Both the position numbers and the translations under genes were made by a program. Positions 25,109 to 34,288 of a DNA stretch of 64,000 nucleotides are shown one piece after another. The stretch spans positions 1 through 64,000 of the forward strand of contig JAZUPB010000040.1 of the NCBI GenBank assembly GCA_045604965.1, in the 5' to 3' direction. The DNA comes from JAISGQ01 sp045604965 (lineage in GTDB: Bacteria > Bacillota > Clostridia > Oscillospirales > Acutalibacteraceae). A model generated the notes under the pieces. It had not been told where the DNA came from, ran no database searches, and saw only the letters and a list, made by a program, of their open reading frames with translations. How positions within the stretch are numbered: position 1 is the first letter of the stretch; every line of letters begins with the position of its first letter.

Positions 25109-27091
25109 TTAATCTTCGTCATCTTCCGTATCTTCAAGTACGGAATCTATTGCTTCGTACAATGCAGACAGTGCGTGGTCAAATGAAGAGCCGCTGAGCT
25201 GTGCTCCAGCCATCGTAAGATGACCGCCGCCGCCGAGCTTTTCCATTACCAGCTGAACATTGAGCTTTCCGAGAGAACGCGCGGAAATATTGATTATTCC
25301 CTCCGACTCAAAGAGAACGAACGATGCATTGATTCCCTGCAATGTCAGCATTTCGTCTGCTGCCTGAGCACATACAACTCGAACATTTTCGCTCTGTTCA
25401 TCGGTACTTGCTATTGCACATTCACGGTAAACCGCTGCAGATGCTACTATTTTTGACTTCTCTGCGTAATCGTCGAGAGAGCCTGCAAACAGCATTTTTA
25501 CGTCAACTGTATCTGCGCCTCTTCTGCGAAGGAAGGTAGCCGCCTCAAATGTACGAACGCCCGTCTTGATGACAAAGCTCTTGGTATCAAGCATTATTCC
25601 TGCCAGAAGCGCCTCTGCTTCTGTTTTGGAAATTGATTTTTCATCGATGTACTGGGCTATCTCAGCAACCATTTCACTGGCTGAGGATGCGAAAGGCTCG
25701 TGGAAGAAAACCTCTGCATTTTCTATCCTGCTGAGCATCATACGGTGATGGTCTATTACTATTACTTTCTTTGCCCTTTCATAAACAGGCATACTGTCGA
25801 GGAAGTTCTTTGAATGCGTATCGACTACCACCACAACGGTATTATCCGTCATATACGAGAGAGCCTGTTCGGTATCGACGAATATCTTTTCCGCGCCTTC
25901 GGTGTGTTCAATATAATGATCCACAAGAGACTGGGCAAGGGTTTCATTGGGGTGATTAAGTACATAGCTCTCTACTCCCAGTGCACTTGCTATGCTCATT
26001 ACACCTATTGATGCACCTACAGCATCAAGATCAGTGAATCTGTGTCCCATAACAATACACTTGTCAGAAGTACGAATGATATTTTCTATGTCTTTTGCGA
26101 TCATTCTGGTCTTTACCTTGCTCTGCTTTTCGGAGGACTTTGATACTCCGCCGAAGAAGGCATATTCCGAGCCGTTCTTTATGACCGCCTGATCTCCGCC
26201 GCGTCCAAGGGCCATATCAAGAGCATCCTGCGCCCAGTTTTCACACTCGCTGAGATTTGCACCGCCGCGTCCTACGCCGATGGACAGTGTTACCTGATGG
26301 TCGCCGCTGACAGGTATTTTTCTCGCCTCATTAAGGATATTGAATTTATCCTGTATAAATTCCCGAAGCTGCTGTTCATCGAGAACTATCAGGCTGGTTC
26401 CTCGGGCATCATTTCTGCACAGCGCAGTAGTATCGTCAACCCATTCGCGTATCAGTGAATCCACAGCCGCCAGAACTGCCGTACGCTCGCTTTCGCGCAC
26501 CTTAAGCAGTTCATCTTCATTGTCAAAAACGATAAGTATTACAGCAGGTCTGCTGTTTTCATACTCGATCTGAAGTTTCGCCTTTTCCGTTACGTTATTG
26601 AAGAACAGTACAAACTGGGATACGCTGGCACTTACATCTGACACAACAGATATTTCATAGTACCTCTTATCGTGCTTGATCGTAAAATTTTCACCGTGCT
26701 TGAGCTTATCCTCTGTTATGCTCTTGAATATTCTGAATATTTCAACATTATGAGACTCGCAGCCGTCAAGAAGCTCGTCAAGGAATTCCTTGTTGTACCA
26801 CATAATATTGCCTTCGACAGTCACTGTCACAACAGGCACGGGCATTACATTCTGATCTTCTGATCTTGTACTGCCGAGCTTTACCGCCATATGGGACAGA
26901 TAACCGTCAACATCGTCACTGAGAGCCTTCAAAAACAGCATAACGGCAACAACCGCAGCCACCGCAAGCACCGCAGATATCACCTTAACTGCAGCACCTG
27001 CCGAAGAAAGCAGTACCAGAATACATATGACCGCACTCACTGCCGCCAGTGAGCAGAAAAGCGGTTTTACAAGATTTCCTTTGTTATTCAT
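25109..27091 (-). CDS. gdpP: Cyclic-di-AMP phosphodiesterase GdpP
   Basis: 660 residues from the ATG at 27091, with GAGGA 8 bases upstream. GdpP hydrolyses c-di-AMP to pApA and so sets turgor and wall homeostasis. In order: two N-terminal membrane spans, a PAS-like domain, a degenerate GGDEF domain (the usual GGDEF is not found; LGRGGDQAVI lies near its expected place), the DHH domain (MGHRFTDLDAVGASIGV, VVVVDTHSKN, VIDHHRM) and DHHA1 with LGGGGHLTMAGAQL. It heads the gdpP-rplI-dnaB series. The matching cyclase gene is not in the window. Confidence 0.96.
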   Translation of the reverse strand: MNNKGNLVKPLFCSLAAVSAVICILVLLSSAGAAVKVISAVLAVAAVVAVMLFLKALSDDVDGYLSHMAVKLGSTRSEDQNVMPVPVVTVTVEGNIMWYNKEFLDELLDGCESHNVEIFRIFKSITEDKLKHGENFTIKHDKRYYEISVVSDVSASVSQFVLFFNNVTEKAKLQIEYENSRPAVILIVFDNEDELLKVRESERTAVLAAVDSLIREWVDDTTALCRNDARGTSLIVLDEQQLREFIQDKFNILNEARKIPVSGDHQVTLSIGVGRGGANLSECENWAQDALDMALGRGGDQAVIKNGSEYAFFGGVSKSSEKQSKVKTRMIAKDIENIIRTSDKCIVMGHRFTDLDAVGASIGVMSIASALGVESYVLNHPNETLAQSLVDHYIEHTEGAEKIFVDTEQALSYMTDNTVVVVVDTHSKNFLDSMPVYERAKKVIVIDHHRMMLSRIENAEVFFHEPFASSASEMVAEIAQYIDEKSISKTEAEALLAGIMLDTKSFVIKTGVRTFEAATFLRRRGADTVDVKMLFAGSLDDYAEKSKIVASAAVYRECAIASTDEQSENVRVVCAQAADEMLTLQGINASFVLFESEGIINISARSLGKLNVQLVMEKLGGGGHLTMAGAQLSGSSFDHALSALYEAIDSVLEDTEDDED

Positions 27092-27128
27092 AACGTTAAT
27101 CCTCAAAAGCGCCGCTGAGTCATCATCC

Positions 27129-29129
27129 TCAGACGTCCATTATTATCGGAAGAATCATAGGACTGCGCTTCGTTCTTTCGTAAAGATATTTTGACAGTTC
27201 ATCGCGAAGTCTGTTCTTGATGGAATTCCAGTCGCGCAAACGTTTGCTCATACACTCATCAAGAACATCTGCAGCCAACTCTCTTATCTCATCAATAAGA
27301 GGCTCTGCGTCACGAACATATACAAATCCTCGTGAAACCACATCGGGTCCGCTGAGAACTTCTCCTGCCGAAGTGTCCACTGTTGCCGCAACGATAATCA
27401 GACCGTCTTCACCAAGGTGTTTTCTGTCGCGAAGAACCACACTTCCCACATCGCCTACGCCGTAGCCGTCAACAAGCACTCTGCCGGCCTGTACTCTGCC
27501 TGTCTTCTTTATCCCCTTGCGCGACACGTCCACACTGTCGCCAAGTTCGCAGATAAGAACATTCTCATCGGGAATGCCTACTGCGTGAGCAAGCATTGCG
27601 TGCTTTTTAAGATGCTTCTGTTCGCCGTGCACCGGTATGAAATACTGGGGCTTGACCAGGCTCAGAAGCATTTTCAGCTCTTCCTGGCAGGCGTGACCCG
27701 ATACGTGCACTTCGTACATTTTCTCGTAAACAACCTCGCATCCGTGTCTGAGAAGCTCATTGACTACATTGCCGACCATCTTCTCATTGCCCGGTATGGG
27801 GGTTGCGGAAATGATTATAAAGTCATCCTGTCCAACAGCTATCTGTCTGTGCTCACCGAATGCCATTCTGGTCATAGCACTCATAGGCTCACCCTGACTG
27901 CCTGTGGTTATAAGCACGATCTGATCCTTTCGGTATCTGTTTATCATCGAAAGGTCGATCATAGTGGATTCGGGAACTTTAAGATATCCAAGCTCCTGTG
28001 CAATAGCCACTGCGTTTATCATACTTCTTCCGCTTATGGCTACTTTCCTGCCGTGATTGGCGGCACAGTCGATTATCTGCTGTATTCTCTGAAGATTGGA
28101 TGCAAATGTTGCTATTATGATTCTTCTCGACATCGCTGCCTCAGAGCTGAACAGAGTTTCAAAGGATGTTCCCACATTCTTTTCGCTCATTGTAAAGCCT
28201 GCACGCTCTGCGTTGGTGGAATCGGAAAGCAGGCACAATACGCCCTCTTTTCCAAGCTCTGCAAAACGTCCAAGGTCTATCATCTCACCGTATACGGGAG
28301 TTGAATCCATTTTGAAATCGCCTGTATGAACAACCACTCCGCTGTCTGTATGCAGTGCTACCGCAACGGCATCGGGGATTGAATGATTGACGTTTATAAA
28401 CTCAACGTCAAATCCGCCAAGAGCTACTGTTTCTCCGGGTTTGACTATATTTCTCTTCGTCTGTCCGAAAATACCGTGTTCCTTCAGCTTACAGTCGACA
28501 AGTCCGATAGTAAGCTTTGTTCCGTAAATTGGAAGATTCAGTTCCTTGAGCAAGTACGGCAATGCACCGATATGATCTTCGTGGGCGTGAGTTAGCACAA
28601 CACCTCGGATTTTTGATGCATTCTGCAGTACATATGAAAAATCGGGAATAACTATATCGATTCCCAGCATCTGATCATCGGGAAAAGCCATTCCGCAGTC
28701 TACAAGCACTGCGTCATCACCGTATTCGTACATTGTGATGTTCTTTCCTATTTCGTTAAGTCCGCCGATAAAGGTTATTTTCACGGGCTTCTGCGATGCT
28801 GTTCTGCTTTTTGTGGATTTCGGCATTTTTGCCGTCGTCTGTGTTCTTGTTCTGTTCTGAGCTGTTTTTACGTTCTGTGTTGTTTTGCTCTGTTTCGCCT
28901 TACTGCTCTTTGCAGCGGCTGATTTTGGCGCAGTCTGCTTTGCTGCATTGCTTTTTACCGGTGTCTTTTTACTTTTTGATGCAGTGCTTTTTTGATCAGC
29001 AGTTTTTGACGAAGTCTTTGCCGGACTCTGTTTTTTGGTTTCAGCCTTTTGAGAAGATGCATTTTTTACACTGCGGCTTCCCTTTTGGGCAGAGCTCTTT
29101 GTGTTTTTATTTTTCTGTGTTTGAGCCAC
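27129..29129 (-). CDS. rnjA: Ribonuclease J with long basic N-terminal extension
   Basis: 666 residues from the GTG at 29129, 7 bases from GGAGG. RNase J is a metallo-beta-lactamase-fold 5'-3' exonuclease and endonuclease central to mRNA decay and rRNA maturation. The catalytic HAHEDHIGALPYL, HTGDFKMDSTPV, SDSTNAERAG and HVSGHACQEELKMLL are all present, with the beta-CASP part between. Unusually, the first 115 or so residues are a low-complexity tract of Lys, Ser, Thr, Ala and Gln that normal RNase J1 (about 555 residues) lacks; its likely role is RNA or partner binding, which is an inference. Confidence 0.95.
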   Translation of the reverse strand: MAQTQKNKNTKSSAQKGSRSVKNASSQKAETKKQSPAKTSSKTADQKSTASKSKKTPVKSNAAKQTAPKSAAAKSSKAKQSKTTQNVKTAQNRTRTQTTAKMPKSTKSRTASQKPVKITFIGGLNEIGKNITMYEYGDDAVLVDCGMAFPDDQMLGIDIVIPDFSYVLQNASKIRGVVLTHAHEDHIGALPYLLKELNLPIYGTKLTIGLVDCKLKEHGIFGQTKRNIVKPGETVALGGFDVEFINVNHSIPDAVAVALHTDSGVVVHTGDFKMDSTPVYGEMIDLGRFAELGKEGVLCLLSDSTNAERAGFTMSEKNVGTSFETLFSSEAAMSRRIIIATFASNLQRIQQIIDCAANHGRKVAISGRSMINAVAIAQELGYLKVPESTMIDLSMINRYRKDQIVLITTGSQGEPMSAMTRMAFGEHRQIAVGQDDFIIISATPIPGNEKMVGNVVNELLRHGCEVVYEKMYEVHVSGHACQEELKMLLSLVKPQYFIPVHGEQKHLKKHAMLAHAVGIPDENVLICELGDSVDVSRKGIKKTGRVQAGRVLVDGYGVGDVGSVVLRDRKHLGEDGLIIVAATVDTSAGEVLSGPDVVSRGFVYVRDAEPLIDEIRELAADVLDECMSKRLRDWNSIKNRLRDELSKYLYERTKRSPMILPIIMDV

Positions 29130-29434
29130 CAGATAACCTCCAGATATTTTATGTTTGAAATTTATATGTTTTATCCGCCGCCTTTTCGCCCGACAGCGGA
29201 TCAGATTCATTTTCGCGGGTCAAAACAGCGTTTTTGCGGGTTCTCCGCTCATTACACGCTACTTATCCACTGTAATCATTTTACTAAAATCAGGTAATAA
29301 AGTCAATACCGCTGCTTTGTGCGCGACTTGCGTCGATAATGCCCCGGCAGTCCAAGCAGCCATTTTACCGAAGAAATGCTCTTTTTTACTGCCGAAGGCA
29401 AAACGATAACTTTCATTACTATTCTTTTCATTTT
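29130..29434. other. Intergenic: rnjA leader and promoter, otherwise empty
   Basis: This stretch between rnjA and the membrane-protein gene holds the rnjA ribosome site, an untranslated leader of roughly 140 bases, and the promoter at 29306-29278. From 29310 to 29434 I see no gene, hairpin terminator or known RNA. Confidence 0.6.
29278..29306 (-). promoter_or_regulatory. Sigma-A promoter for rnjA
   Basis: Minus strand TTGACT, 17 bases, TAAAAT. It would give a leader of about 140 bases before the GTG start. Confidence 0.7.
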
Positions 29435-30019
29435 CTAAAAGTAGGCAAGCAAACAGGCCAGTGCAGCTCCTAAAAGGCTGCTGCGCTCCGGCACGAAATT
29501 TTTAACTGCACAGTGAAGCAGGGCACAGCAGGATATTGCCGCAAATGCCGCCGGAAGTCTTGTATTCATAAGACTTGCCGCATTTCCTGCGATTGCGGCG
29601 GCAAGTGGCAGCATCCATCGCCTGCTGATCGCTTCATTCAATCCCACCGCACCTGTGCGCAAACCTTGTACAGTTAAGTTAATTATTGGCGCACCTGCCG
29701 ATATGTATTCGCTTTCTGCAGATGAAAAAAATATGTACAGTGCAGTCAGCATCGAACTGCTGTGCTCTCCTGACAGCAGTTCAAACAGCAATAATGCTCC
29801 GACTGCAGTTGCTGCAAGCATAACAAATCCCAGCCGTTCACCGAACACTACGGAATACATCCAGCTGCATCTTCCGCACAGACCTGTTACTGCTTCTGCA
29901 AAACAAAACCCTGCACAAAAGCTTTTAATTTTTTCTTTACTGCATGGCATATAATATGTCAAAAGCCAGAGCACTGCCGTCACTGCTGTTTTTATCGCAA
30001 TCATTACCGCCGACCCCAT
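29435..30019 (-). CDS. Multi-pass membrane protein, unknown
   Basis: 194 residues from the ATG at 30019, preceded by AGAGGTGATG. It has about six hydrophobic segments (for example IKTAVTAVLWLLTYY, GFVMLAATAVGALLLFELL and PLAAAIAGNAASLM) and short loops, with several cysteines in the first half (CSKEKIKSFCAGFC, GLCGRCSW). I do not recognise a family. The cysteine-rich loops could bind metal, but no transporter signature is visible. It stands alone between rnjA and the divergent greA; no terminator was found immediately after it. Confidence 0.65.
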   Translation of the reverse strand: MGSAVMIAIKTAVTAVLWLLTYYMPCSKEKIKSFCAGFCFAEAVTGLCGRCSWMYSVVFGERLGFVMLAATAVGALLLFELLSGEHSSSMLTALYIFFSSAESEYISAGAPIINLTVQGLRTGAVGLNEAISRRWMLPLAAAIAGNAASLMNTRLPAAFAAISCCALLHCAVKNFVPERSSLLGAALACLLAYF

Positions 30020-30120
30020 TACATCACCTCTGCCTATGGGATTTATATGCAGAGGTGCATATTTATAGGACGGTATATGAGAAAACCTTTTCTTCACCTC
30101 ATATTCGCACCTCATTCTTC

Positions 30121-30149
30121 TTGACAGAATCGTTTTAAATGTTTATAAT
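30121..30149 (+). promoter_or_regulatory. Consensus sigma-A promoter for greA-lysS
   Basis: TTGACA, 17 bases, TATAAT, an exact consensus, about 43 bases before the greA start. Confidence 0.85.
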
Positions 30150-30191
30150 GTATCGAAGTAAATTGAAATCCCTTTTGAAAGGAAGTTAGTT

Positions 30192-30668
30192 ATGGCAAAC
30201 AAGGAAATTCTTGTGACCGCCGAAGGCCTCCGCGAACTGGAGGAGGAACTTTCAATTCTTAAGTCCCAGAAACGTGCCGATATCGCAGAGCAGATAAAGG
30301 AAGCACGTTCTCACGGCGACCTCAGCGAAAACAGCGAATACGATGAAGCTATGAACGATCAGGCTCAGCTGGAAGCTCGCATCAGCGAGATCGAGGCTAC
30401 CCTGAAACACGTTCGAGTTATCGATCATAATGATATCTCTACTGACACCGTTCAGGTCGGTACCAAGGTCAAGGTTCTTGACCTTGAATACAACGAGGAG
30501 GATGTATATCACATAGTCGGTTCAACGGAAGCTGATCCCCTTAAGGGCTATATTTCCGATGAATCGCCTGTCGGTAAAGGACTTCTCGGTCACGCTGTCG
30601 GAGAAGTGGTTGAAATCGAAACTCCCGGCGGAGTCCAGAAATATGAAGTTCTGGAAATCTCCAAGTAA
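30192..30668 (+). CDS. greA: Transcription elongation factor GreA
   Basis: 158 residues, standard. GreA enters the secondary channel of RNA polymerase and triggers cleavage of backtracked RNA. The N-terminal coiled coil runs LVTAEGLRELEEELSILKSQKRADIAEQIKEARSHGDLSENSEYDEAMNDQA, whose tip carries the acidic D and E residues, and the C-terminal FKBP-like domain ends with SPVGKGLLGHAVGEVVEIETPGG. A GAAAGGAAG site stands upstream. A hairpin at 30679-30709 may lower expression of the next gene, lysS. Confidence 0.97.
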   Translation: MANKEILVTAEGLRELEEELSILKSQKRADIAEQIKEARSHGDLSENSEYDEAMNDQAQLEARISEIEATLKHVRVIDHNDISTDTVQVGTKVKVLDLEYNEEDVYHIVGSTEADPLKGYISDESPVGKGLLGHAVGEVVEIETPGGVQKYEVLEISK

Positions 30669-30678
30669 TTTACCGCTG

Positions 30679-30709
30679 AGGGCAGAGATTCACTCTCTGC
30701 CCTTTTTTA
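30679..30709 (+). terminator. Terminator or attenuator between greA and lysS
   Basis: AGGGCAGAGA/TCTCTGCCCT with a 5-base loop followed by TTTTTT. lysS starts 26 bases later with no obvious promoter of its own, so partial read-through is likely. Confidence 0.75.
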
Positions 30710-30734
30710 CGAAAAATCGAAAGGATTGATATAA

Positions 30735-32258
30735 ATGGCTGAAGAAATTCTGAACGAGCAGGAAGAATTGACTCCCGAACAGTCTGAACAGGAACTTAAT
30801 GAGCTCCTCCAGATAAGACGCGACAAGCTCGCTCATCTCCAGAGCACAGGTGCTGACCCCTTTGAGATCACCACTTGCGACAAGAACATATCCGCTGCTG
30901 AAATCATCGAGCGCTTTGAAGAGCTCGAAAACACCGATGTATGCATCGCAGGCCGTATTATGACCTGGCGTGATATGGGCAAGGCAAATTTCATCGACGT
31001 TCGCGACAGAAGCGGCAAGATGCAGGTATACCTTCGCATAAATGACCTCGGCGAAGATGTTTTCGCAAATCTCAAGGCTAACTGGGATGTCGGCGATCTC
31101 TGCGAGGTAAAGGGTTTTGTTTTCCGTACTCGCCGCGGCGAGATCAGCGTCCACGCCAAGGAAGTCAGACTCCTTGCAAAAAGCCTGCGTCCTATGCCTG
31201 ACAAGTTTCACGGTCTGAAGGATACCGATACCAGATATCGCCAGAGATATATGGACCTTATCGTTAATCCCGAAGTAAAAGACACCTTCGTCAAGAGAGC
31301 TAAGATCATTACCACTATCCGCTCTTACCTTGACAATATCGGATTCATCGAGGTTGAGACTCCTGTTCTCGATCTTATTGCAGGCGGTGCTGCTGCACGC
31401 CCCTTTATCACTCACCACAACACCCTCGATATGGATATGTATCTGCGTATTGCTACTGAGCTTTACCTCAAGAGACTTATCGTCGGCGGTATGGAACGAG
31501 TCTACGAGATCGGAAGACTTTTCAGAAACGAGGGTATGGACGTTAAGCACAACCCTGAATTTACCACCATCGAATTCTACGAGGCTTACACCGATTATCA
31601 CGGTATGATGAACAGATGCGAGGATATTTTTGAAGCTTGCTGCCTTGCTGTCAACGACTCCACCGATATCCAGTGGTGCGGTAAGGATATAAGCCTTAAG
31701 AAGCCCTTTGCAAGAATGACTATGGTAGAGGCTGTAAAGAAGTATTCCGGCGTTGACTTCGATTCCTTCCGCTGCGACACTGAGCGTGCTGTCAAGGAAG
31801 CAAAGAAGGCTAACGTAGAAATCAAGAAGGGTGCTACCTGGGGCGATGTTCTGGCTGCATTCTTTGAGGAATATGCTGAAAAGAACCTCATTCAGCCTAC
31901 ATTCATCACCGATCACCCTATTGAGATCTCTCCTCTTACCAAGAAGAAGCCCGACCGTCCTGAGCTCACTGAGCGCTTCGAGCTGTTCATCAACGGCTGC
32001 GAATTTGCAAACGCATACTCCGAGCTCAACGATCCTATCGATCAGCGTGAGCGCTTTATGCGCCAGATGGAGCTCCGCGCTTCCGGCGACGAAGAGGCAA
32101 ACCTCATCGACGAGGACTTCCTCACCGCTCTCGAATACGGTATGCCTCCCACAGGCGGCATCGGCATCGGCATTGACCGTCTCGTTATGCTGCTTACTGA
32201 CAGCTATTCCATCAGAGACGTTCTTCTATTCCCCACAATGAAGCCGATTGAGAAGTAA
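30735..32258 (+). CDS. lysS: Lysine--tRNA ligase, class II
   Basis: 507 residues. It charges tRNA-Lys. The N-terminal OB-fold anticodon domain (CIAGRIMTWRDMGKANFIDVRDRSGKMQVYL) is followed by class II motif 1 (FIEVETPVLDLIAGGAAARPF), motif 2 (RVYEIGRLFRNEGMDVKHNPEFTTIEFYEAY) and motif 3 (GIGIGIDRLVMLLTDS). greA-lysS adjacency is common in Firmicutes. No T-box leader is visible in the 66-base gap; control would be by the greA promoter and the hairpin between them. Confidence 0.97.
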   Translation: MAEEILNEQEELTPEQSEQELNELLQIRRDKLAHLQSTGADPFEITTCDKNISAAEIIERFEELENTDVCIAGRIMTWRDMGKANFIDVRDRSGKMQVYLRINDLGEDVFANLKANWDVGDLCEVKGFVFRTRRGEISVHAKEVRLLAKSLRPMPDKFHGLKDTDTRYRQRYMDLIVNPEVKDTFVKRAKIITTIRSYLDNIGFIEVETPVLDLIAGGAAARPFITHHNTLDMDMYLRIATELYLKRLIVGGMERVYEIGRLFRNEGMDVKHNPEFTTIEFYEAYTDYHGMMNRCEDIFEACCLAVNDSTDIQWCGKDISLKKPFARMTMVEAVKKYSGVDFDSFRCDTERAVKEAKKANVEIKKGATWGDVLAAFFEEYAEKNLIQPTFITDHPIEISPLTKKKPDRPELTERFELFINGCEFANAYSELNDPIDQRERFMRQMELRASGDEEANLIDEDFLTALEYGMPPTGGIGIGIDRLVMLLTDSYSIRDVLLFPTMKPIEK

Positions 32259-32269
32259 AATTGTTTGCT

Positions 32270-32292
32270 CCCCGATTCTTTTGAATCGGGGG
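32270..32292 (+). terminator. Terminator of lysS
   Basis: CCCCGATTC/GAATCGGGG around TTTT, followed by GGATTTTAT, 12 bases after the stop. Confidence 0.8.
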
Positions 32293-32375
32293 GATTTTAT
32301 ATGAATTTGTCATACAATAATTAAATCGACACACTCTATGTAGCACATCATTCTTGCAAACTTATTAAAAAACAG

Positions 32376-32404
32376 GTGACAAAACCCAAATGTGAGTGTA
32401 ATAT
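32376..32404 (+). promoter_or_regulatory. Promoter for HAD phosphatase gene
   Basis: GTGACA, 17 bases, TAATAT, ending 33 bases before the ATG at 32437. Both boxes depart from consensus, so strength is uncertain. Confidence 0.45.
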
Positions 32405-32436
32405 TTTACGCAATCATTTTACAAGGAGCGACTTCG

Positions 32437-33087
32437 ATGAAGTATAATACGATTATATGGGATATGGACGGCACTTTGCTCAACACACTTGACGATCTCA
32501 CTGACTGTGCCAATGCGGCACTTGTAAAATTCGGATACCCCGAAAGAACTATCGATGAGACTCGTCTGTTTGTAGGCAAAGGACTAAGACATATGTTTAA
32601 CTGCTGTGTCCCCGAAGGCCTTTCCGAGAAAGAATTTGACGAAGCTTTTGAATTCTTCAAGGATTATTATATCACTCATAATCAGATCAAAACTGCGCCG
32701 TATGCCGGTGCCTGCGAAACTCTCCAAAAAATGAAATCGGACGGCTTCCGTATGGCTATCGTTTCAAACAAAGCCGATAAGGCTCTCAATATTCTTGCAA
32801 AGGAGTTCTTCGGGGACAGTGTTGATTTTGTCATCGGAGAACAGCCCGGTCTTGAGAAAAAGCCTGCACCCGATATGGTGGACAAGGCTCTTTCCGTACT
32901 CGGTTCTGATAAGAGTGATGCTGTTTATATCGGCGATTCCGATGTTGATCTCGCTACCGCAAAGAACTCGGCTCTCCCCTGTATCTCCGTCCTCTGGGGA
33001 TTCCGCACAAAAGCAGAGCTCGAAGCCAACGGCGCCGAGACTTTCTGCGAGACATTCGACGAACTTTACAGCTATCTTGCAGACTGA
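32437..33087 (+). CDS. HAD family hydrolase, phosphoglycolate-phosphatase-like
   Basis: 216 residues from the ATG at 32437, with AAGGAG 9 bases upstream. The HAD motifs are complete: motif I IIWDMDGTLLNTLDD with the nucleophilic Asp, motif II MAIVSNKADKA, the Lys of LEKKPAPDMV and motif IV YIGDSDVDLATAKNS. The helical cap type and the KPAPDMV segment resemble Gph phosphoglycolate phosphatases and also pyrophosphatase PpaX; the true substrate is not fixed by sequence. It is a single gene between lysS and tRNA-Ser. Confidence 0.92.
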   Translation: MKYNTIIWDMDGTLLNTLDDLTDCANAALVKFGYPERTIDETRLFVGKGLRHMFNCCVPEGLSEKEFDEAFEFFKDYYITHNQIKTAPYAGACETLQKMKSDGFRMAIVSNKADKALNILAKEFFGDSVDFVIGEQPGLEKKPAPDMVDKALSVLGSDKSDAVYIGDSDVDLATAKNSALPCISVLWGFRTKAELEANGAETFCETFDELYSYLAD

Positions 33088-33163
33088 TATTCATCTAAAA
33101 ATCGGTTAAACCATATTTAAAACAACTAATTTCGCAAAAACTTAAATTTTTTTCAAAAAAGGC

Positions 33164-33192
33164 TTGCAATCCGACTATGCTCTTGCTATAAT
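33164..33192 (+). promoter_or_regulatory. Promoter for tRNA-Ser
   Basis: TTGCAA, 17 bases, TATAAT, placing the transcription start about 30 bases before the mature tRNA end. Confidence 0.75.
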
Positions 33193-33227
33193 AGCTAAGC
33201 AAGTTTAAAGACCGCTTGCAAGCGTAT

Positions 33228-33319
33228 GGAGATGTCGCCTAGTTGGTCGAGGGCGCACGACTGGAAATCGTGTAACCGTTAAAAGCGGTTCGAGAGTTCG
33301 AATCTCTCCATCTCCGCCA
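33228..33319 (+). tRNA. tRNA-Ser (GGA anticodon)
   Basis: 92 bases with the acceptor pair GGAGATG/CATCTCC, discriminator G and encoded CCA. The anticodon loop contains CTGGAAA, hence GGA for UCC and UCU codons. The long variable arm CCGTTAAAAGCGG is the class II feature of serine tRNAs, and the T-arm GAGAGTTCGAATCTCTC is complete. It marks the left edge of an AT-rich accessory stretch. Confidence 0.96.
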
Positions 33320-33322
33320 TAA

Positions 33323-33359
33323 CAACCGCAATCTTGAAATAAGATTGCGGTTGTTTTTT
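33323..33359 (+). terminator. Terminator of tRNA-Ser
   Basis: CAACCGCAATCTT/AAGATTGCGGTTG around GAAAT, followed by TTTTTT, four bases after the CCA end. Confidence 0.9.
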
Positions 33360-33385
33360 ATAACCCCGATAAGCGTGGTGTCAAT

Positions 33386-33712
33386 ATGATTTCTTTTGAT
33401 AATATTACAGAACTCTTTGCAATTGATCTTAACAATAAACTTTGTATAGAGATAAACTTCCGCGTTGTCGGGCTCTCTGATTATCAAAACTGTTGGATGG
33501 GTAAATCACCTGATGAATCAGAATACGGCAAAGAAGTTTATTGGTTTGGTTTATCCTCAGACGGTTCAAAGGCTTATGACTATAATAATTTTTTCGATTT
33601 TGCAAATGCACCTGTTTTTGATGGCAAATCTTTAAAAATACTATGGGGGTCAATTGAACTTTTATCCATAGATGGCTGTGATCCCGAAGAACGACTCCTG
33701 ATATATTCTTAA
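33386..33712 (+). CDS. Small unknown protein, island gene 1
   Basis: 108 residues, soluble and acidic, with many aromatic residues: NCWMGKSPDESEYGKEVYWFGLSSDGSKAYDYNNFFDF, then FDGKSLKILWGSIELLSIDGCDPEERL. The W-F-G-L-S-x-D-G-x-x-A-Y pattern is reminiscent of small immunity-type proteins, but I cannot assign a family. The ribosome site is weak (GTGGTG), and it lies only 67 bases after the tRNA, beyond that gene's terminator. It ends at a long shared terminator at 33741-33786 facing DUF3021. Base composition is more AT-rich than the housekeeping genes. Confidence 0.6.
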   Translation: MISFDNITELFAIDLNNKLCIEINFRVVGLSDYQNCWMGKSPDESEYGKEVYWFGLSSDGSKAYDYNNFFDFANAPVFDGKSLKILWGSIELLSIDGCDPEERLLIYS

Positions 33713-33740
33713 AAAACAAACATCAAATCACTTTTCGCTA

Positions 33741-33786
33741 TATAATACCCCTGATGTATTTAGTATCTTACATCAGGGGTATTATA
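33741..33786. terminator. Bidirectional terminator between island gene 1 and DUF3021
   Basis: An 18-bp perfect stem (33741-33758 with 33769-33786), AT-rich outside and GC-rich inside, serving converging genes. Confidence 0.8.
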
Positions 33787-33816
33787 CATTCTATTTCTTC
33801 TAGCAATCCAAGTCTT

Positions 33817-34278
33817 TTATATATCCTGCCTGCTTTCATCAAGTTTTTTATTCATCTGCGAAATTTTCTTTTTCATAGGAAGATACTGTAACAGCCAGAT
33901 CATAAAATATGTCATCAGGAAAATAACATAATAGATTATAACTCCTTCGATGGAATGCTCCATCCACCCGGTCAGATACGCTACGGGGAAGGTTGTAACA
34001 GAAGTCACCAGAAGATGAGTAATTGTCTGGCGCAGAAGGCTCCAGTTATCCTTATCCCATATCACTGATGCACTTGCCCACACAGCACCGTATACAGCAG
34101 AGAAAAGATACTGTACAATTACAGCGTTTATCTCACTTTTGCACCACACCGCAAGTTCAGGAACAACAGGATAAAAGCTTCCGTCATTTATTGAAAGAGA
34201 GATTATTATAGAAATAATCAAGCTTATTGAAATGCCAAGAGGGATTCCCAGTAAACCTCGCATTATTGTTTTTTTCAT
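33817..34278 (-). CDS. DUF3021 family membrane protein
   Basis: 153 residues with four hydrophobic helices (ISISLIISIIISLSI, IVQYLFSAVYGAVWASASV, TITHLLVTSVTTFPVAYLTG and VIIYYVIFLMTYFMIWLLQ) and a basic tail. This matches DUF3021, a family usually encoded next to a LytTR regulator, as here (10 bases after the LytTR gene). The pair is thought to sense the membrane or a peptide and control nearby genes; the signal is unknown. AGGTGT precedes the ATG. Confidence 0.85.
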   Translation of the reverse strand: MKKTIMRGLLGIPLGISISLIISIIISLSINDGSFYPVVPELAVWCKSEINAVIVQYLFSAVYGAVWASASVIWDKDNWSLLRQTITHLLVTSVTTFPVAYLTGWMEHSIEGVIIYYVIFLMTYFMIWLLQYLPMKKKISQMNKKLDESRQDI

Positions 34279-34288
34279 TTATAACACC

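Noticed and set aside
30690..31916. Open frame of about 408 codons opposite lysS
   Set aside because: Antisense shadow of lysS; composition follows the codon bias of the real gene and no start signal is seen.
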